Assembly (NCBI RefSeq): GCF_016282985.1
Contig: NZ_JAEELZ010000149.1
Span: 1 to 34,179, forward strand
DNA length: 34,179 bases
Source of the DNA: Methanosphaera sp.
Lineage (GTDB): Archaea; Methanobacteriota; Methanobacteria; Methanobacteriales; Methanobacteriaceae
Direction: 5' to 3'
Below are positions 25,177 to 34,179 of this stretch, piece by piece (positions within the stretch are counted from its first letter, which is position 1; each line of letters starts with the position of its first letter). Under the pieces are notes generated by a model that saw only the letters and a list, made by a program, of their open reading frames with translations, searched no databases and was not told where the DNA came from. A program made the translations under genes and the position numbers.

Positions 25177-25744
25177 GAACATGAGTAATATATTGAGTTT
25201 TAGCTATTCCTTCTATGTATTCACATAGTAGTGTAGCTTCATCAATATTTTTACCTACTGTAATAACCCCATGGTCTTTCAATAAGACTTTATCCTCATT
25301 TTTCAATGCATCACTTGCATATTTAGCTAATTTTTTACTTCCCGGTGGATAATAATCAACTTCAGTTATATATTCTCCAGTAATTTCACCAAAACCTTCT
25401 AATTGACGTAATTTTTTATTACTGAAAGCAAAAGCTGTTGCATAAGGTGAATGTACATGAACAACACTATTTACATCAGATCTGTTTTTATATACACCTA
25501 CATGTAAATTAGTTTCCATAGAAGGAACTTTATTATCAACAGATGTGTAACTTAAATCATTTATGTTAACTTTTATAACATCTTCATGACTTAAACTTTT
25601 AAAGTCGGTTCCTGATGCAGTTATATACATAAATTGTTTACTTTCATCAAGAATACTTATATTTCCTGCTTTACCTAAAATCATTTCTTTATCATAAATA
25701 TGATGTGCTGTTTTAACTATTTTTTCAATAATATTATTATCCAT
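25166..25744 (-). CDS. fucA: Class II aldolase, fuculose-1-phosphate aldolase-like
   Basis: 192-residue zinc aldolase of the class II aldolase/adducin family. With the ATG at 25744, the expected metal and catalytic residues are Glu77 ([12 protein letters not shown]), His96 and His98 ([10 protein letters not shown]) and His158 ([10 protein letters not shown]). These align well with the FucA set Glu73, His92, His94 and His155. In methanogens a related enzyme has been proposed to supply lactaldehyde for coenzyme F420, so a role there is plausible, while the exact substrate is uncertain. The start is fixed by a GGTGAT Shine-Dalgarno site; an upstream in-frame ATG at 25765 would place that site inside the gene. 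It begins 13 nt after the stop codon of the polymerase subunit, so both are likely co-transcribed. Confidence 0.88.
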   Translation of the reverse strand: MDNNIIEKIVKTAHHIYDKEMILGKAGNISILDESKQFMYITASGTDFKSLSHEDVIKVNINDLSYTSVDNKVPSMETNLHVGVYKNRSDVNSVVHVHSPYATAFAFSNKKLRQLEGFGEITGEYITEVDYYPPGSKKLAKYASDALKNEDKVLLKDHGVITVGKNIDEATLLCEYIEGIAKTQYITHVLNL

Positions 25745-25757
25745 TATATCACCAAAA

Positions 25758-27227
25758 TCAATCATTCGTAAAATCTAAAAGTTGCATGGTTCCTCTTTTA
25801 ATAACAGGTACCTGACCATAAGTAGGAACAATGTTATAAATTTTCTGGAACTCTGTCTGTTTTTGGAACGTTCCTGAATTTAACATATGTATTCCTTTAT
25901 ATTTTACGTGAGAATTAATATGAACATGACCTGTATGTAATATGTCAGGAACTTCATCCATCACCATGTAATCTTCGAATTCACTGGCTAATGGGGTTCT
26001 TTCACCATAAATAGGGGCTAAATGTCTTTTTTCTAGCAGCAATTTCATTATTTTATCGGTATCTGCATGAGTATATCCATTCAATGCCATTACAATATCA
26101 TCAAAACTACGTCCATGATAAACCTGAACATTAATGTTATCCAGTTTAATCATTGATGGATTACTTACCATTTCAACATTTTTCTGATGACATAATTCCT
26201 TAGCATATTTTTCAGTCAATGCAGGTTGTGGTTCTGCTAATCTGGTTGCATCGTGGTTACCTGGAGAAATGATTATAGGAATATCTGTAACATCTCCTAA
26301 AAGTCTGGCAGCTTCATCATACTGGTCATATATATCCTTAATTTTCAATTCCTTTTCCTGGTTAGGATAAACTCCGATACCATCAACCAGGTCTCCTCCG
26401 ATAATCAAATATTTCACATCATTAGCTACGTCCTGTTGTTCTTCAGAACCATAGTTTCCATTAATCCATTTAATAAATCTGTTAAATGCCCCTTCATCAA
26501 ACTGTTTACTTCCTATGTGAACGTCAGAAATAAATACAACGGAAAAATCCATAGGTTTATCTACAATTCTTCTTTGTATGCTTGGATGTGCAATTTCATC
26601 TGCACGAATCAGGTTTCCGTTTGTACTTCCGGTAATTCCGATAACTTCATCTTTAACAATGGTTTGACTGCTTTCAAGTAAGTCCTCATTATCTTTAAGT
26701 ACGATTACACTACCAGTTCCTGTCGGATCTTCTATTTCAATGATTTTATGACCATTTTTTGTGTTATTAATATTGTTTACAATTCCAATCACATGAAGAT
26801 TATCTATATTTGTTTTAGTGTTTTTTAAATCTTCAACTTTATTGTATTCAGGATTTTCCTGTATAATCTTTTTAAGTTTTTCAAATCTGCTGTTGAAATA
26901 CTTATTTAAATCCTTAATATCTCCGTCAGTATATGATTTATTGGTAATGTCCATTGTAACTTCATAAGGCGTTTCCTGATTTTTACGTATTTCCCTTGTT
27001 TTCGGATTTTCTATTACTGATTCATGTATACGTTGTCTTTCATGTTTTTGATACTCTCTTATGGTTTTAGTAGTAATTATATATTGATCGTTATCATTCT
27101 GTTCAATATATTCTATCAATTCATTTATTAAATAATCAGTGTCATTATTAGCTTTAATTTCCGCATATGCATTGTTATTTAATAATAAATTTACCTCTTG
27201 GAATTTTTTAATTATATCACTGGACAT
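25758..27227 (-). CDS. polB: DNA polymerase D small subunit (DP1)
   Basis: Small subunit of the euryarchaeal replicative polymerase PolD, carrying an OB fold and a calcineurin-like phosphoesterase domain with 3'-5' proofreading exonuclease activity. The 489 residues match the family. The OB region (about 150-220) holds HVIGIVNNINNTKNGHKIIEI. The nuclease motifs are FISDVHIGS, GGDLVDGIGVYP, SPGNHDATR and a final TGHVHINSH. The N-terminal 130 residues are helical and variable. The ATG at 27227 is preferred; a GTG at 27242 would add five residues, and GTGAAG there can serve as Shine-Dalgarno site. The large subunit DP2 is not in the window. Confidence 0.96.
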   Translation of the reverse strand: MSSDIIKKFQEVNLLLNNNAYAEIKANNDTDYLINELIEYIEQNDNDQYIITTKTIREYQKHERQRIHESVIENPKTREIRKNQETPYEVTMDITNKSYTDGDIKDLNKYFNSRFEKLKKIIQENPEYNKVEDLKNTKTNIDNLHVIGIVNNINNTKNGHKIIEIEDPTGTGSVIVLKDNEDLLESSQTIVKDEVIGITGSTNGNLIRADEIAHPSIQRRIVDKPMDFSVVFISDVHIGSKQFDEGAFNRFIKWINGNYGSEEQQDVANDVKYLIIGGDLVDGIGVYPNQEKELKIKDIYDQYDEAARLLGDVTDIPIIISPGNHDATRLAEPQPALTEKYAKELCHQKNVEMVSNPSMIKLDNINVQVYHGRSFDDIVMALNGYTHADTDKIMKLLLEKRHLAPIYGERTPLASEFEDYMVMDEVPDILHTGHVHINSHVKYKGIHMLNSGTFQKQTEFQKIYNIVPTYGQVPVIKRGTMQLLDFTND

Positions 27228-27360
27228 GAAAATCAACTTCACTATTTTTATTATTAATATTATATTTTTGATAAGCTTTAAAAATATGTATATATTATAA
27301 TCTACTTAAAAATATATAGAATATATATTTTAATAATTAGGAAAAATCGGAGGGTGAATT

Positions 27361-27978
27361 ATGTCAAGAATATTAAAAATATTATTATTCATATTAGGTA
27401 TCATTCTATTTTTTGAAATAGGATTATTTGCTTCTTATACTCTTATTTCATCCGAACCAATAAATCCTTTAGATTTATTATCAGTTCAGTTGGATGAGGG
27501 TTCTGATTTGGTTTCTTCTGTTACAGGTGAAAAAAAATTAAATGATCAGGATACATTAAACATTACTAATAGTGAAAGTGTTGCATTAGTATTGAATAAT
27601 CTAACAAATTTAAGTGTTAATCTGAATTCGGTTTCGGCGAAAATATCAAATGATGATACGGGAAACCAGACCATAACAATAACTGCATTAGCCACTAAAG
27701 ATACTCAAATAACTTCCGGAGGATATATACAAATTTTACCGGAACAAACTTACAGTATTACTGCTACAGCTATCGGTGAAGTATACTCTTCCGGAAAAGT
27801 AAGGGTTAATACCACATCAATTACACTTAAAGAAAGAATTGTGTTATACAATCAAAACGGTAATTCAAATACCAATCAATCTATTGAAAGTTTAATGAAT
27901 TATACAAATAACAAAACAAACGACAATAATAAAAATGTAACATCTGCTTCAAATAATCAACAAAAAACAAGAGCATAA
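27361..27978 (+). CDS. Exported or membrane-anchored protein, Asn-rich, unknown
   Basis: A 205-residue protein I do not recognise. Residues about 5-28 form one strongly hydrophobic helix after a short basic start (MSRILK), so it is either a signal peptide or an N-terminal anchor with the rest outside. The exterior part (about 60-160) looks beta-rich (ITITALATKD, QTYSITATAIGEV). The last 45 residues are a low-complexity Asn/Thr/Ser tail. I count nine N-x-S/T sequons, so it is a good candidate for archaeal N-glycosylation. A strong GGAGGGTGA Shine-Dalgarno site lies just before the ATG, suggesting good expression. It stands alone between divergently read DP1 and cbiH. Confidence 0.8.
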   Translation: MSRILKILLFILGIILFFEIGLFASYTLISSEPINPLDLLSVQLDEGSDLVSSVTGEKKLNDQDTLNITNSESVALVLNNLTNLSVNLNSVSAKISNDDTGNQTITITALATKDTQITSGGYIQILPEQTYSITATAIGEVYSSGKVRVNTTSITLKERIVLYNQNGNSNTNQSIESLMNYTNNKTNDNNKNVTSASNNQQKTRA

Positions 27979-28172
27979 TTTATATCCTTCTTTTTTTATT
28001 ATTTTTTAAAATTTAATTTAATTTTTTTACTGATTTTATAAATCAATATATAAATATAATAAAAAATACATTATAATTCACAGAGAATAATACTATACAA
28101 TTCGCATTTTGAAGATTAAATTTTTATTGAGTATTATTTACAAATTATATTTTTTTTAGGGGAATAAATAAA

Positions 28173-29273
28173 ATGATAAGTTTAATTGGAATAGGATCTA
28201 AAAGAGAACATATGACTCTCAAAGCAGCAGATAAAATTAAAGAATCTGATGTAATAATTGCATACCATCCTTACCTTGAACACATACAGGATTTATTGGA
28301 AGGTAAAGAAGTGTTAAGCAGAGGTATGGGAGATGAAATGGAAAGAGTGGAACTTGCAATAGAACTCGAAAAGGAAGGAAAAAAAGTTGCAATTATAAGT
28401 TCAGGAGACCCGGGAATCTATGGAATGGCAAACGTATACTTCCAGATAATTGATAAATACAGTGATTTGGAATTTGAAGTAATACCTGGAGTAACAGCAG
28501 CAACATATTCAGCAAGTGCATTGGGAGCACCTTTACATGACCTTGCAATAATCAGTTTAAGTGATTTGTTAACTCCTTTAGAAGAAATTCAAAGGAAAAT
28601 TAAACATGCGGCAATAGCAGATTTGGTAATTGCATTTTACAACCCAAAAAGTAAAACCAGAACAATACCATTTGAAACAGCATGTGATATATTAGTGGAA
28701 AACAGAAATCCTGAAACACCGGTAGGTATTGTAAAAACAGAAGGAACAGAAACAATAACACAAATCTGTAAACTAAAAGAATTGAAAGACCAGGATATTC
28801 ATATGTCTACAACAATCATTGTAGGTAACTCCATGACCTATGTCAAAAAAGGAAAAATGATTACTCCACGCGGATATAAAATGACTGCAAAATTACCTGA
28901 ACAAACAGAAGAATTCTATGCAAGATTCTTTGATGGAGATATACAGATAGGACAAAACACTGACTGTGAATATTTCCCATGTCATAATGATGAAGAAAGC
29001 TGTACATTCTGTTACTGTCCGTTTTATCCATGTGCTGATGGATCAACAGGGGGTAAATGGATAACAGATAAAAATGTATGGAACTGTAAAGACTGTAACT
29101 GGGTACATCAAACAGCCGTTGTTGATGAAATACTTGATTACGTTAAAGAAAATATCAAGTCCATGGAAGACTTTGATAAAAAGAAAAAAGAGTTACTCAA
29201 ATTAAGAAGAGCAACTATTTACAAAACAAGAGATTTAAACTTCAACCGTAATTATGATTTGGATGAAGAATAA
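28173..29273 (+). CDS. cbiH: Cobalt-precorrin-3B C17-methyltransferase with Cys-rich C-terminal domain
   Basis: SAM-dependent ring-contraction enzyme of the anaerobic corrinoid pathway. Residues 1 to about 240 are the tetrapyrrole methylase domain: SLIGIGSKREHMT, then ISSGDPGIYGMANV, PGVTAATYSASALGAP, LVIAFYNPKS and a TIIVGNSMTYV end. A second domain (about 263-322) is rich in Cys and Trp: CEYFPCHND, CTFCYCPFYPC, WNCKDCNWVHQ. It resembles the small cysteine-rich domain that I recall fused to CbiH in Methanobacteriales; it is likely a metal or iron-sulfur site of unproven role. AGGGGAAT precedes the ATG. It is not contiguous with cbiB-cbiG, being 3.5 kb downstream of them. Confidence 0.94.
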   Translation: MISLIGIGSKREHMTLKAADKIKESDVIIAYHPYLEHIQDLLEGKEVLSRGMGDEMERVELAIELEKEGKKVAIISSGDPGIYGMANVYFQIIDKYSDLEFEVIPGVTAATYSASALGAPLHDLAIISLSDLLTPLEEIQRKIKHAAIADLVIAFYNPKSKTRTIPFETACDILVENRNPETPVGIVKTEGTETITQICKLKELKDQDIHMSTTIIVGNSMTYVKKGKMITPRGYKMTAKLPEQTEEFYARFFDGDIQIGQNTDCEYFPCHNDEESCTFCYCPFYPCADGSTGGKWITDKNVWNCKDCNWVHQTAVVDEILDYVKENIKSMEDFDKKKKELLKLRRATIYKTRDLNFNRNYDLDEE

Positions 29274-29305
29274 TTATCCAAAATAATTATTTTTTTTTAT
29301 TTTTT

Positions 29306-29327
29306 TTTACACTTGCAATACACGTCT
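29306..29327 (+). repeat. Satellite mini-ORB B
   Basis: TTTACACTTGCAATAC plus ACGTCT. It differs from the strong inverted copy at 22080-22101 at one core position and the last base. It sits in the 61-bp gap between the convergent ends of cbiH and the iron-sulfur protein gene, 6.6 kb from the origin array and in the same orientation as the direct copies. Confidence 0.75.
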
Positions 29328-29334
29328 AGTTTTT

Positions 29335-30189
29335 TCATGATTTAATGTTAACCAATGAATTAATCTTATCAAACACACCGTTAACATCTTTTTTATCATA
29401 AATCAACTTAATTGCATTAGTAGGACAATTATTACTGCACTGACCACAACCTATACAAATGTCATCATCAACTTTAGCTTTACCATTTTCTATAGTTATA
29501 CATTTGGCAAAACAGACTTCCTTACATTTTCCACAACCAACACAATCATCAACATCAAGCTGAACAGATACACCCGGAAGTTTATAGAAATCATTTTGAA
29601 TAGTATCACTTAAATTAGGATATACTCTCCAAAGACAACAGCAAGGACAACAATTACATATAGTCAACAATTCTTCGTTAGGTCCAACACCCATCCAGAC
29701 AGAATCCATCTTATTTCTACCCATAATATGAATTAAACCAGCTTCTGCACACTTATCAATGTGTTCCATAGCTTCTTCACGTGTAACTTCCCTACAATGT
29801 CTTCTGGATATTTTTCTTGTAGTTTTTCCGAGAAATATACAGCCTAAATCTCTTGGATAATCAGTACACTCTGTGGAATTTCTGCATAAACATTTGTTCA
29901 TAATAACAATGTCATCAGCTTCATTAATTACACTCTTAATAATGTCACTGGGCATAACAATCATATCAGGTTTGGATATATCGTAATCCATCCTAATTGT
30001 TTGAGAAGAAATATTCTTGACACTCTGATTACTAGGTATGAAATATGTACCATCATGTTCAAATAAAGTCTTTTTAATTATCTTATCAATTATTTTAGAC
30101 TTTCTGGTCCAACCTGCAACCATAAATCTAAGATGGAATATTCTCTTAACCAAAGCAATACTCAAATCAATATATTTTATTCTTCTCAT
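29335..30189 (-). CDS. 4Fe-4S dicluster protein with extra cysteine modules
   Basis: 284 residues ending in a two-cluster ferredoxin domain: Cys216/219/222/226 and Cys245/248/251/255, each in CxxCxxCxxxC spacing, with an additional Cys230. Upstream there are two further cysteine groups. One includes Cys100, 102, 108, 117, 132 and 147 (NKCLCRNSTECTDY... region). The other is CNCCPCCC at 178-185. These could bind another cluster or metal. The N-terminal 30 residues are basic and partly hydrophobic but not a clear signal. It looks like an electron-transfer protein of unknown partner. No Shine-Dalgarno site is obvious. The gene is downstream of lysA-dapF on the same strand with a 35-nt gap, and may be read from that transcript. 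Confidence 0.82.
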   Translation of the reverse strand: MRRIKYIDLSIALVKRIFHLRFMVAGWTRKSKIIDKIIKKTLFEHDGTYFIPSNQSVKNISSQTIRMDYDISKPDMIVMPSDIIKSVINEADDIVIMNKCLCRNSTECTDYPRDLGCIFLGKTTRKISRRHCREVTREEAMEHIDKCAEAGLIHIMGRNKMDSVWMGVGPNEELLTICNCCPCCCLWRVYPNLSDTIQNDFYKLPGVSVQLDVDDCVGCGKCKEVCFAKCITIENGKAKVDDDICIGCGQCSNNCPTNAIKLIYDKKDVNGVFDKINSLVNIKS

Positions 30190-30224
30190 TTTTATGCACT
30201 TTTATAAAAAAATTTGAAGTTGAA

Positions 30225-31103
30225 TTAAAATTCAACATTCATAGTAGCTTCGTAAACTGTAACTGCAGCTCCTTTCATTGTTGCTGTAAGATATTCAGTG
30301 TGATCAGTTATAGTGATGTCTAAATCCCCACCGGATAAATGAGCATGTACCTTTTCATTAAGTAAACCCATTTTATAACCTAACAAAACACAACTGGTTG
30401 TACCTGTACCGCATGCAAATGTAAATCCTGCACCACGTTCCCATGTTAAAATATTAATCTCTTCAGGAGTTTCAATATTTACAAAATGAACATTCACCTT
30501 TTCAGGGAAAGCTTCATGAGTTTCAATACGAGGACCATAGAAATCAAGGTTAATATCTTCTATGTTGGTATCAGTAAAACATACAGCATGAGGGTTACCT
30601 ACACTAACGGAACTCATCCTTATAATTTCACCTTCAACATCAATATCCTCATCAATAAATTCCTCAGTATTTCCACTAGGAGCTATAGCAGGAATATCTT
30701 CAGGTTTAAAGAATCCTTTACCCATATCAATTTCAATACTGGTAACCTCATCATCTTCAACAGTAAGTCTTGCTTCTTTAATATCCTCCATGGTTTCTAT
30801 TTGCATAGTTTCTTTTTTAACAATACCTTTGTCAAAAACATATTTTGCTAAGCAACGAATACCATTTCCACACATTTCAGCTTCACTACCGTCACTATTG
30901 AATATACGGAATCTAACGTCAGCTTTATCAGATTTACAAGCAAAAATTACACCATCAGCACCTACATTAAACCTTCTGGTTGAAATTTCTTCACTAATCT
31001 TATTTTTGTGTTCTTCAGGTATAACTTCTTCTGTAGTTTCATTGATAACAATGTAATCATTACCAAGAGCATGCATTTTAGTAAATTCTATTTCAATACT
31101 CAT
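30225..31103 (-). CDS. dapF: Diaminopimelate epimerase
   Basis: Converts LL- to meso-diaminopimelate in lysine synthesis, using two cysteines as acid and base. Both are visible: Cys78 in [10 protein letters not shown] and Cys231 in [10 protein letters not shown]. The N-terminal [14 protein letters not shown] and NVGADGVIF and the central [10 protein letters not shown] are also family signatures. The 292-residue length is slightly above the bacterial average. Its ATG overlaps the TGA of lysA (ATGA), so the two are translationally coupled, with lysA upstream. DAP in this lineage is expected to serve lysine synthesis rather than murein. Confidence 0.97.
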   Translation of the reverse strand: MSIEIEFTKMHALGNDYIVINETTEEVIPEEHKNKISEEISTRRFNVGADGVIFACKSDKADVRFRIFNSDGSEAEMCGNGIRCLAKYVFDKGIVKKETMQIETMEDIKEARLTVEDDEVTSIEIDMGKGFFKPEDIPAIAPSGNTEEFIDEDIDVEGEIIRMSSVSVGNPHAVCFTDTNIEDINLDFYGPRIETHEAFPEKVNVHFVNIETPEEINILTWERGAGFTFACGTGTTSCVLLGYKMGLLNEKVHAHLSGGDLDITITDHTEYLTATMKGAAVTVYEATMNVEF

Positions 31104-32389
31104 TTTAATAACCTTGTTGGGATTTTTTGACCATTAAATAAGTCACTGAACTCTTCTCTTCTTCTAATTACATCAACTTCATCTTTATTAACCAATACTT
31201 CAGCAGGTCTAGGTCTTGAGTTATATTGAGAAGCCATACTGAAAGCATATGCACCTGCATTTAATATTGCAAGAAGATCTCCTTCTTCAAGTTTAGGCAT
31301 AGGTCTATCTCTAGCGAATAAATCTCCACTTTCACATAAGTTTCCGGCAATATCAATTTCTTCAACATTATCCTCATTCATTTTGTTAGCTACTACAATA
31401 TGGTGGTAAGAACCATACATTGTTGGTCTTTGTAAAGTACCAAATCCACAATCCACACCAGCAAATTTACGGTAACTTTCTTTAATAGTATTAACTCTTG
31501 TTAATAACACTTCAGAATTACCTACTAAGAATCTTCCAGGTTCAATATAGAATGAAGGACTTCCCATATCATATTCTTCAAGTTTTGATCTGAACAATTT
31601 AATAATGTCAGTTGTGAATGTTTCAAGATCTAATTCTTCTTCATCTGGTTCATAAGGAATACCGAAACCACCACCGAAGTCCAAGAATTTAAAGTCAATT
31701 CCAACTTCTTTATGAACTTTTCCAGCAATGTCCATCATTGTTTCTACAGCTAACATAAACGGTTCAGATTCTAATATTTCAGAACCTATATGTGAATGCA
31801 TACCAATAGGTTTAAATCCTAAATCAATAGCTTTTTGGTAAACTTCTACTGCCTCATCTTCCCTAATTCCAAATTTACTTTTTGGACCACCAGTAATACA
31901 GTGTTCATGATGACCTGCTTCTACCATAGGATTTACTCTAATGGATATTTCTTTCCCTTCAGTTCCTTCAATAGTACTTAATCTTTCCAATGCTGAAATA
32001 CTATCAAGGTTTAAAGTAACTCCTGTTTTATGAGCATATTCCAATTCTTCGGTTGTTACATTGTTTCCAGTGAAAACTATTCTATCAGGAGTAAATCCTG
32101 CAAGTAAAGCAGTGTAAATTTCACCAGGACTCACTGCATCAATATAACTTCCTTCATCTTCTAATATTTTTAATACAGCTAAACTTGTGTTAGCTTTTGC
32201 TGCATAACACATATGTAAATCTTCATATTTACTACTGAATGCAGTGTATAATTTATTATAGTTATTTCTAACTTTTTCTTCATCAATTACATATAATGGA
32301 GTTTTAAATTCTTCAGCTAAATCATTAGCATCAAATTCTCCAATCATTAAGTGATTATCTTTAGTTTTTAAATTAAAATCATATGGCAT
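31100..32389 (-). CDS. lysA: Diaminopimelate decarboxylase
   Basis: PLP enzyme making L-lysine from meso-diaminopimelate, fold type III. Of 429 residues, Lys65 in CYAAKANTS is the cofactor lysine. HSHIGSEI follows, then the phosphate-binding GGGFGIPY, the PGRFLV segment, and [11 protein letters not shown] carrying the active-site Cys from the second subunit; [17 protein letters not shown] is near the end. AAAGGA lies upstream of the ATG, and a TATA-like TATATATAA is on the minus strand near 32,440. It is first in the lysA-dapF operon. Confidence 0.97.
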   Translation of the reverse strand: MPYDFNLKTKDNHLMIGEFDANDLAEEFKTPLYVIDEEKVRNNYNKLYTAFSSKYEDLHMCYAAKANTSLAVLKILEDEGSYIDAVSPGEIYTALLAGFTPDRIVFTGNNVTTEELEYAHKTGVTLNLDSISALERLSTIEGTEGKEISIRVNPMVEAGHHEHCITGGPKSKFGIREDEAVEVYQKAIDLGFKPIGMHSHIGSEILESEPFMLAVETMMDIAGKVHKEVGIDFKFLDFGGGFGIPYEPDEEELDLETFTTDIIKLFRSKLEEYDMGSPSFYIEPGRFLVGNSEVLLTRVNTIKESYRKFAGVDCGFGTLQRPTMYGSYHHIVVANKMNEDNVEEIDIAGNLCESGDLFARDRPMPKLEEGDLLAILNAGAYAFSMASQYNSRPRPAEVLVNKDEVDVIRRREEFSDLFNGQKIPTRLLK

Positions 32390-32688
32390 ATTATCGTTTC
32401 CTTTGATAATTATCTTAAAAAAAAGTTATATTATTATATATACTCAAAAAAAGTTCTTTTTTAATAATATGATTTTTTTACTTAATATATTTATTGTATT
32501 TTTTAAGTTTACTTAATCATTTTAAACTTATTTCTATTATAAAATAGGATATAATTAATAATTTAATAAATCATTTCATAATATGTCAATATTCTAATCA
32601 ATAATGATAATATAATATAATATTTTTTAGCAATAGTTAAATCAATTAAATTTTTTTAAAAATAGGTTTAGAAAAATTTTGTTAAAAA
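32390..32688. other. AT-rich spacer between tRNA-Arg and lysA
   Basis: These 299 nt are low-complexity A/T with the probable lysA promoter (TATA-like on the minus strand near 32,440) and a short T-run that would end tRNA-Arg transcription. I see no gene, repeat family or box related to the origin. Confidence 0.6.
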
Positions 32689-32764
32689 CGAGCCCGAGGG
32701 GATTTGAACCCCCGATCTTGGGATCCGAAGTCCCACGTCATAATCCTGACTAGACTACGAGCCC
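32689..32764 (-). tRNA. tRNA-Arg (anticodon TCG)
   Basis: The minus strand gives a full cloverleaf of 76 nt with discriminator G; CCA is not encoded. The acceptor GGGCTCG pairs with CGGGCTC with two G-U pairs. The anticodon stem TGGGA/TCCCA encloses loop CTTCGGA, giving TCG (decodes CGA). The T arm is GGGGG-TTCAAAT-CCCCT. It has a larger D-loop and no intron. A T5 run follows the 3' end. Confidence 0.96.
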
Positions 32765-33063
32765 TTTTATATGTGGATATAAATTTAACAAAATTAACTT
32801 TTTCAAGTCAATATATATTATCTTTAAACTTATATATTTATTTTAGTATTTTTATCATTATTTATTCAAAGTATATTTATGTTTTTTTAACTTTTTTTTA
32901 TCGAATATTTTTTTTTAATTATTTTTTTTATCTAATAATATAAATAAAATATTATTAGTCATTATGAATATAATATATATTATATAATGTTGAAAAAAGA
33001 TAAAATTGTTTTATGTTTCAATAACCAAATTTTTATTTATTTTTATTATAAGGATATGATTTT
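32765..33063. promoter_or_regulatory. Divergent tRNA-Arg / ilvD upstream region
   Basis: 299 nt of AT-rich sequence between the tRNA 5' end and ilvD. TATA-like stretches occur at 32,966-32,988 (plus strand, suited to ilvD) and in the TTTATAT run near the tRNA. There is a long T/A tract around 32,880-32,940. I see no gene. Confidence 0.4.
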
Positions 33064-34179
33064 ATGAGAAGTGACAATATTAAAAAAGGAATTAATAGAA
33101 CATCTCATCGTTCATTACTTAGAGCATGTGGATTGAATGATGAAGATATGGAAAAACCATTTATAGGTATAGCAAACAGTTATACTGATATTGTACCTGG
33201 ACACATACACTTAAAAGATTTAGTACAAGATGTCAAAGAAGTAATTAGATCTGAAGGTGGAGTTCCATTTGAATTTAACACAATGGCTGTTTGTGATGGA
33301 ATAGCAATGAACCACGAAGGTATGTATTTTTCATTACCATCAAGAGAGATTATTGCTAACACAGTTGAAAGTATGGCTATGGCTCATCAATTTGATGCTT
33401 TAATTTGTATGCCTACCTGTGACAAAGTAGTACCTGGAATGTTAATGGCTGCTGCTAGATTGGATATTCCAACCATATTTATTACTGGTGGTCCTATGAT
33501 GCCGGGTAAATTCCATGGAGAAGTTGTTGATTTTATAAATGTTACAGAAGCAGTTGGAGCAACACAATCTGGAAAAATGTCTGAAGAAGATTTATATGAA
33601 CTTGAAAGATGTGCTTGTCCTGGAGCAGGTTCTTGTGCAGGATTATTCACTGCAAACACTATGGCCTGTTTAACAGAAACTCTTGGTATGAGTTTACCTG
33701 GATGTGCAACAGCTCATGCTGTAAGTGATAAAAAAGTTGACATAGCAAGAAAATCAGCAAAAGCTATTTTTGGTCTTATTGAAAAAGATATTAAACCATC
33801 AGATGTTATGACTCAGGAGTCATTTGAAAATGCTATTGTGGTTGATTTAGCATTAGGTGGATCTACTAATACAACCTTACACATACCAGCTATAGCACAT
33901 GAAGTTGGTGGATTGGATGTAAATATTGACTTATTTGATAAATTAAGTCATGAAGTTCCATATATCTGCAGTATCAGACCTGGTGGTAACAACAGAATGA
34001 TTGATGTGGATAATGCTGGTGGAATACCAGCTGTAATGAAAAACTTAGAATCATTATTACACACTGACTGTGTAACATGTACTTCAAAAACAGTTGAAGA
34101 AAACTTAACAGAAGTAACTGATATTGATTATGATGTAATTCATACTATTGACAGTCCTGTAAGAACTGAAGGTGGAATA
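33064..34179 (+). CDS. ilvD: Dihydroxy-acid dehydratase (3' end outside window)
   Basis: Third step of valine and isoleucine synthesis; an iron-sulfur dehydratase. The 372 codons present are about two thirds of the usual 550-residue enzyme and run off the window edge in frame. Motifs are [15 protein letters not shown] at the N-terminus, the cluster-ligand segment CMPTCDK (Cys115, Cys119), [17 protein letters not shown] (Cys185, Cys191) and [22 protein letters not shown] upstream of the ATG provides the ribosome site; an out-of-frame ATG just before it closes within four codons. It is divergent from tRNA-Arg and separate from ilvC and ilvE. Confidence 0.97.
   Translation, partial: MRSDNIKKGINRTSHRSLLRACGLNDEDMEKPFIGIANSYTDIVPGHIHLKDLVQDVKEVIRSEGGVPFEFNTMAVCDGIAMNHEGMYFSLPSREIIANTVESMAMAHQFDALICMPTCDKVVPGMLMAAARLDIPTIFITGGPMMPGKFHGEVVDFINVTEAVGATQSGKMSEEDLYELERCACPGAGSCAGLFTANTMACLTETLGMSLPGCATAHAVSDKKVDIARKSAKAIFGLIEKDIKPSDVMTQESFENAIVVDLALGGSTNTTLHIPAIAHEVGGLDVNIDLFDKLSHEVPYICSIRPGGNNRMIDVDNAGGIPAVMKNLESLLHTDCVTCTSKTVEENLTEVTDIDYDVIHTIDSPVRTEGGI

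Noticed and set aside
30486-31056. Two open frames antisense to dapF
   Set aside because: Both are mirror images of the dapF coding sequence and have no start signals.
32704-32943. 79-codon frame beginning inside tRNA-Arg
   Set aside because: It overlaps a clear tRNA on the opposite strand and then runs through T-rich spacer, producing a Phe/Tyr/Ile-only tail.
1-34179. Insertion sequence, prophage or integrated element
   Set aside because: No transposase, integrase, terminal repeats or tRNA-end duplication were seen at either tRNA; nearly all genes are ordinary archaeal housekeeping genes.

Overview
The window comes from a very AT-rich methanogenic archaeon, most likely Methanosphaera or a close relative in the Methanobacteriales. 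Archaeal or methanogen markers include an Orc1/Cdc6 initiator, the small subunit of DNA polymerase D, a Hef helicase-nuclease, a Kae1-Bud32 fusion, archaeal-type CobT, the phosphomevalonate dehydratase large subunit, methanogenesis marker protein 12 and UPF0147. Shine-Dalgarno sites match the archaeal GGAGGTGAT consensus, and several starts are TTG. The genus call rests on base composition and remembered protein similarity and was not searched.

Layout. Positions 1-8.4 kb hold ilvC, a histidine-rich protein, an unknown protein with an internal repeat, methanogenesis marker 12, surE, a membrane-anchored Mrr-like protein, tRNA-Val(TAC), ilvE and uppP. Positions 8.4-15 kb hold kae1-bud32, cobT, an XTP pyrophosphatase gene, rps15, a RecJ-like DHH protein and the phosphomevalonate dehydratase large subunit. 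Positions 15-21 kb hold trkH, hef, trmI and pyrB. Positions 20.8-22.7 kb hold cdc6 and a clear replication origin. Positions 22.7-29.3 kb hold cbiB, cbiG, a UPF0147 gene, a fucA-like aldolase gene, DNA polymerase D small subunit, an exported protein and cbiH fused to a cysteine-rich domain. Positions 29.3-34.2 kb hold an iron-sulfur protein, dapF and lysA (overlapping by 4 nt), tRNA-Arg(TCG) and the 5' part of ilvD, which runs off the window.

How the genes relate. Replication and repair functions (Cdc6, DP1, Hef, RecJ-like) surround the origin. Corrinoid synthesis genes (cbiB, cbiG, cbiH, cobT) are grouped near it, which fits a methanogen that needs corrinoid methyltransferases. Branched-chain amino acid genes (ilvC, ilvE, ilvD) are all present but dispersed in separate transcription units. 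lysA-dapF form a small lysine/diaminopimelate operon.

The strongest non-coding signal is the origin at about 22.0-22.7 kb. It has two inverted Cdc6-box (mini-ORB) copies on the cdc6 side, a 147-bp stretch that is almost pure A/T, and five direct copies at 50-54 bp spacing running up to cbiB. Two further well-matched single copies lie outside the origin, at 24,695 and 29,306, both between genes and in the same orientation. These satellite boxes, the HxH-repeat protein, and the Mrr-like protein lacking the usual catalytic Glu/Gln are the items most worth following up.
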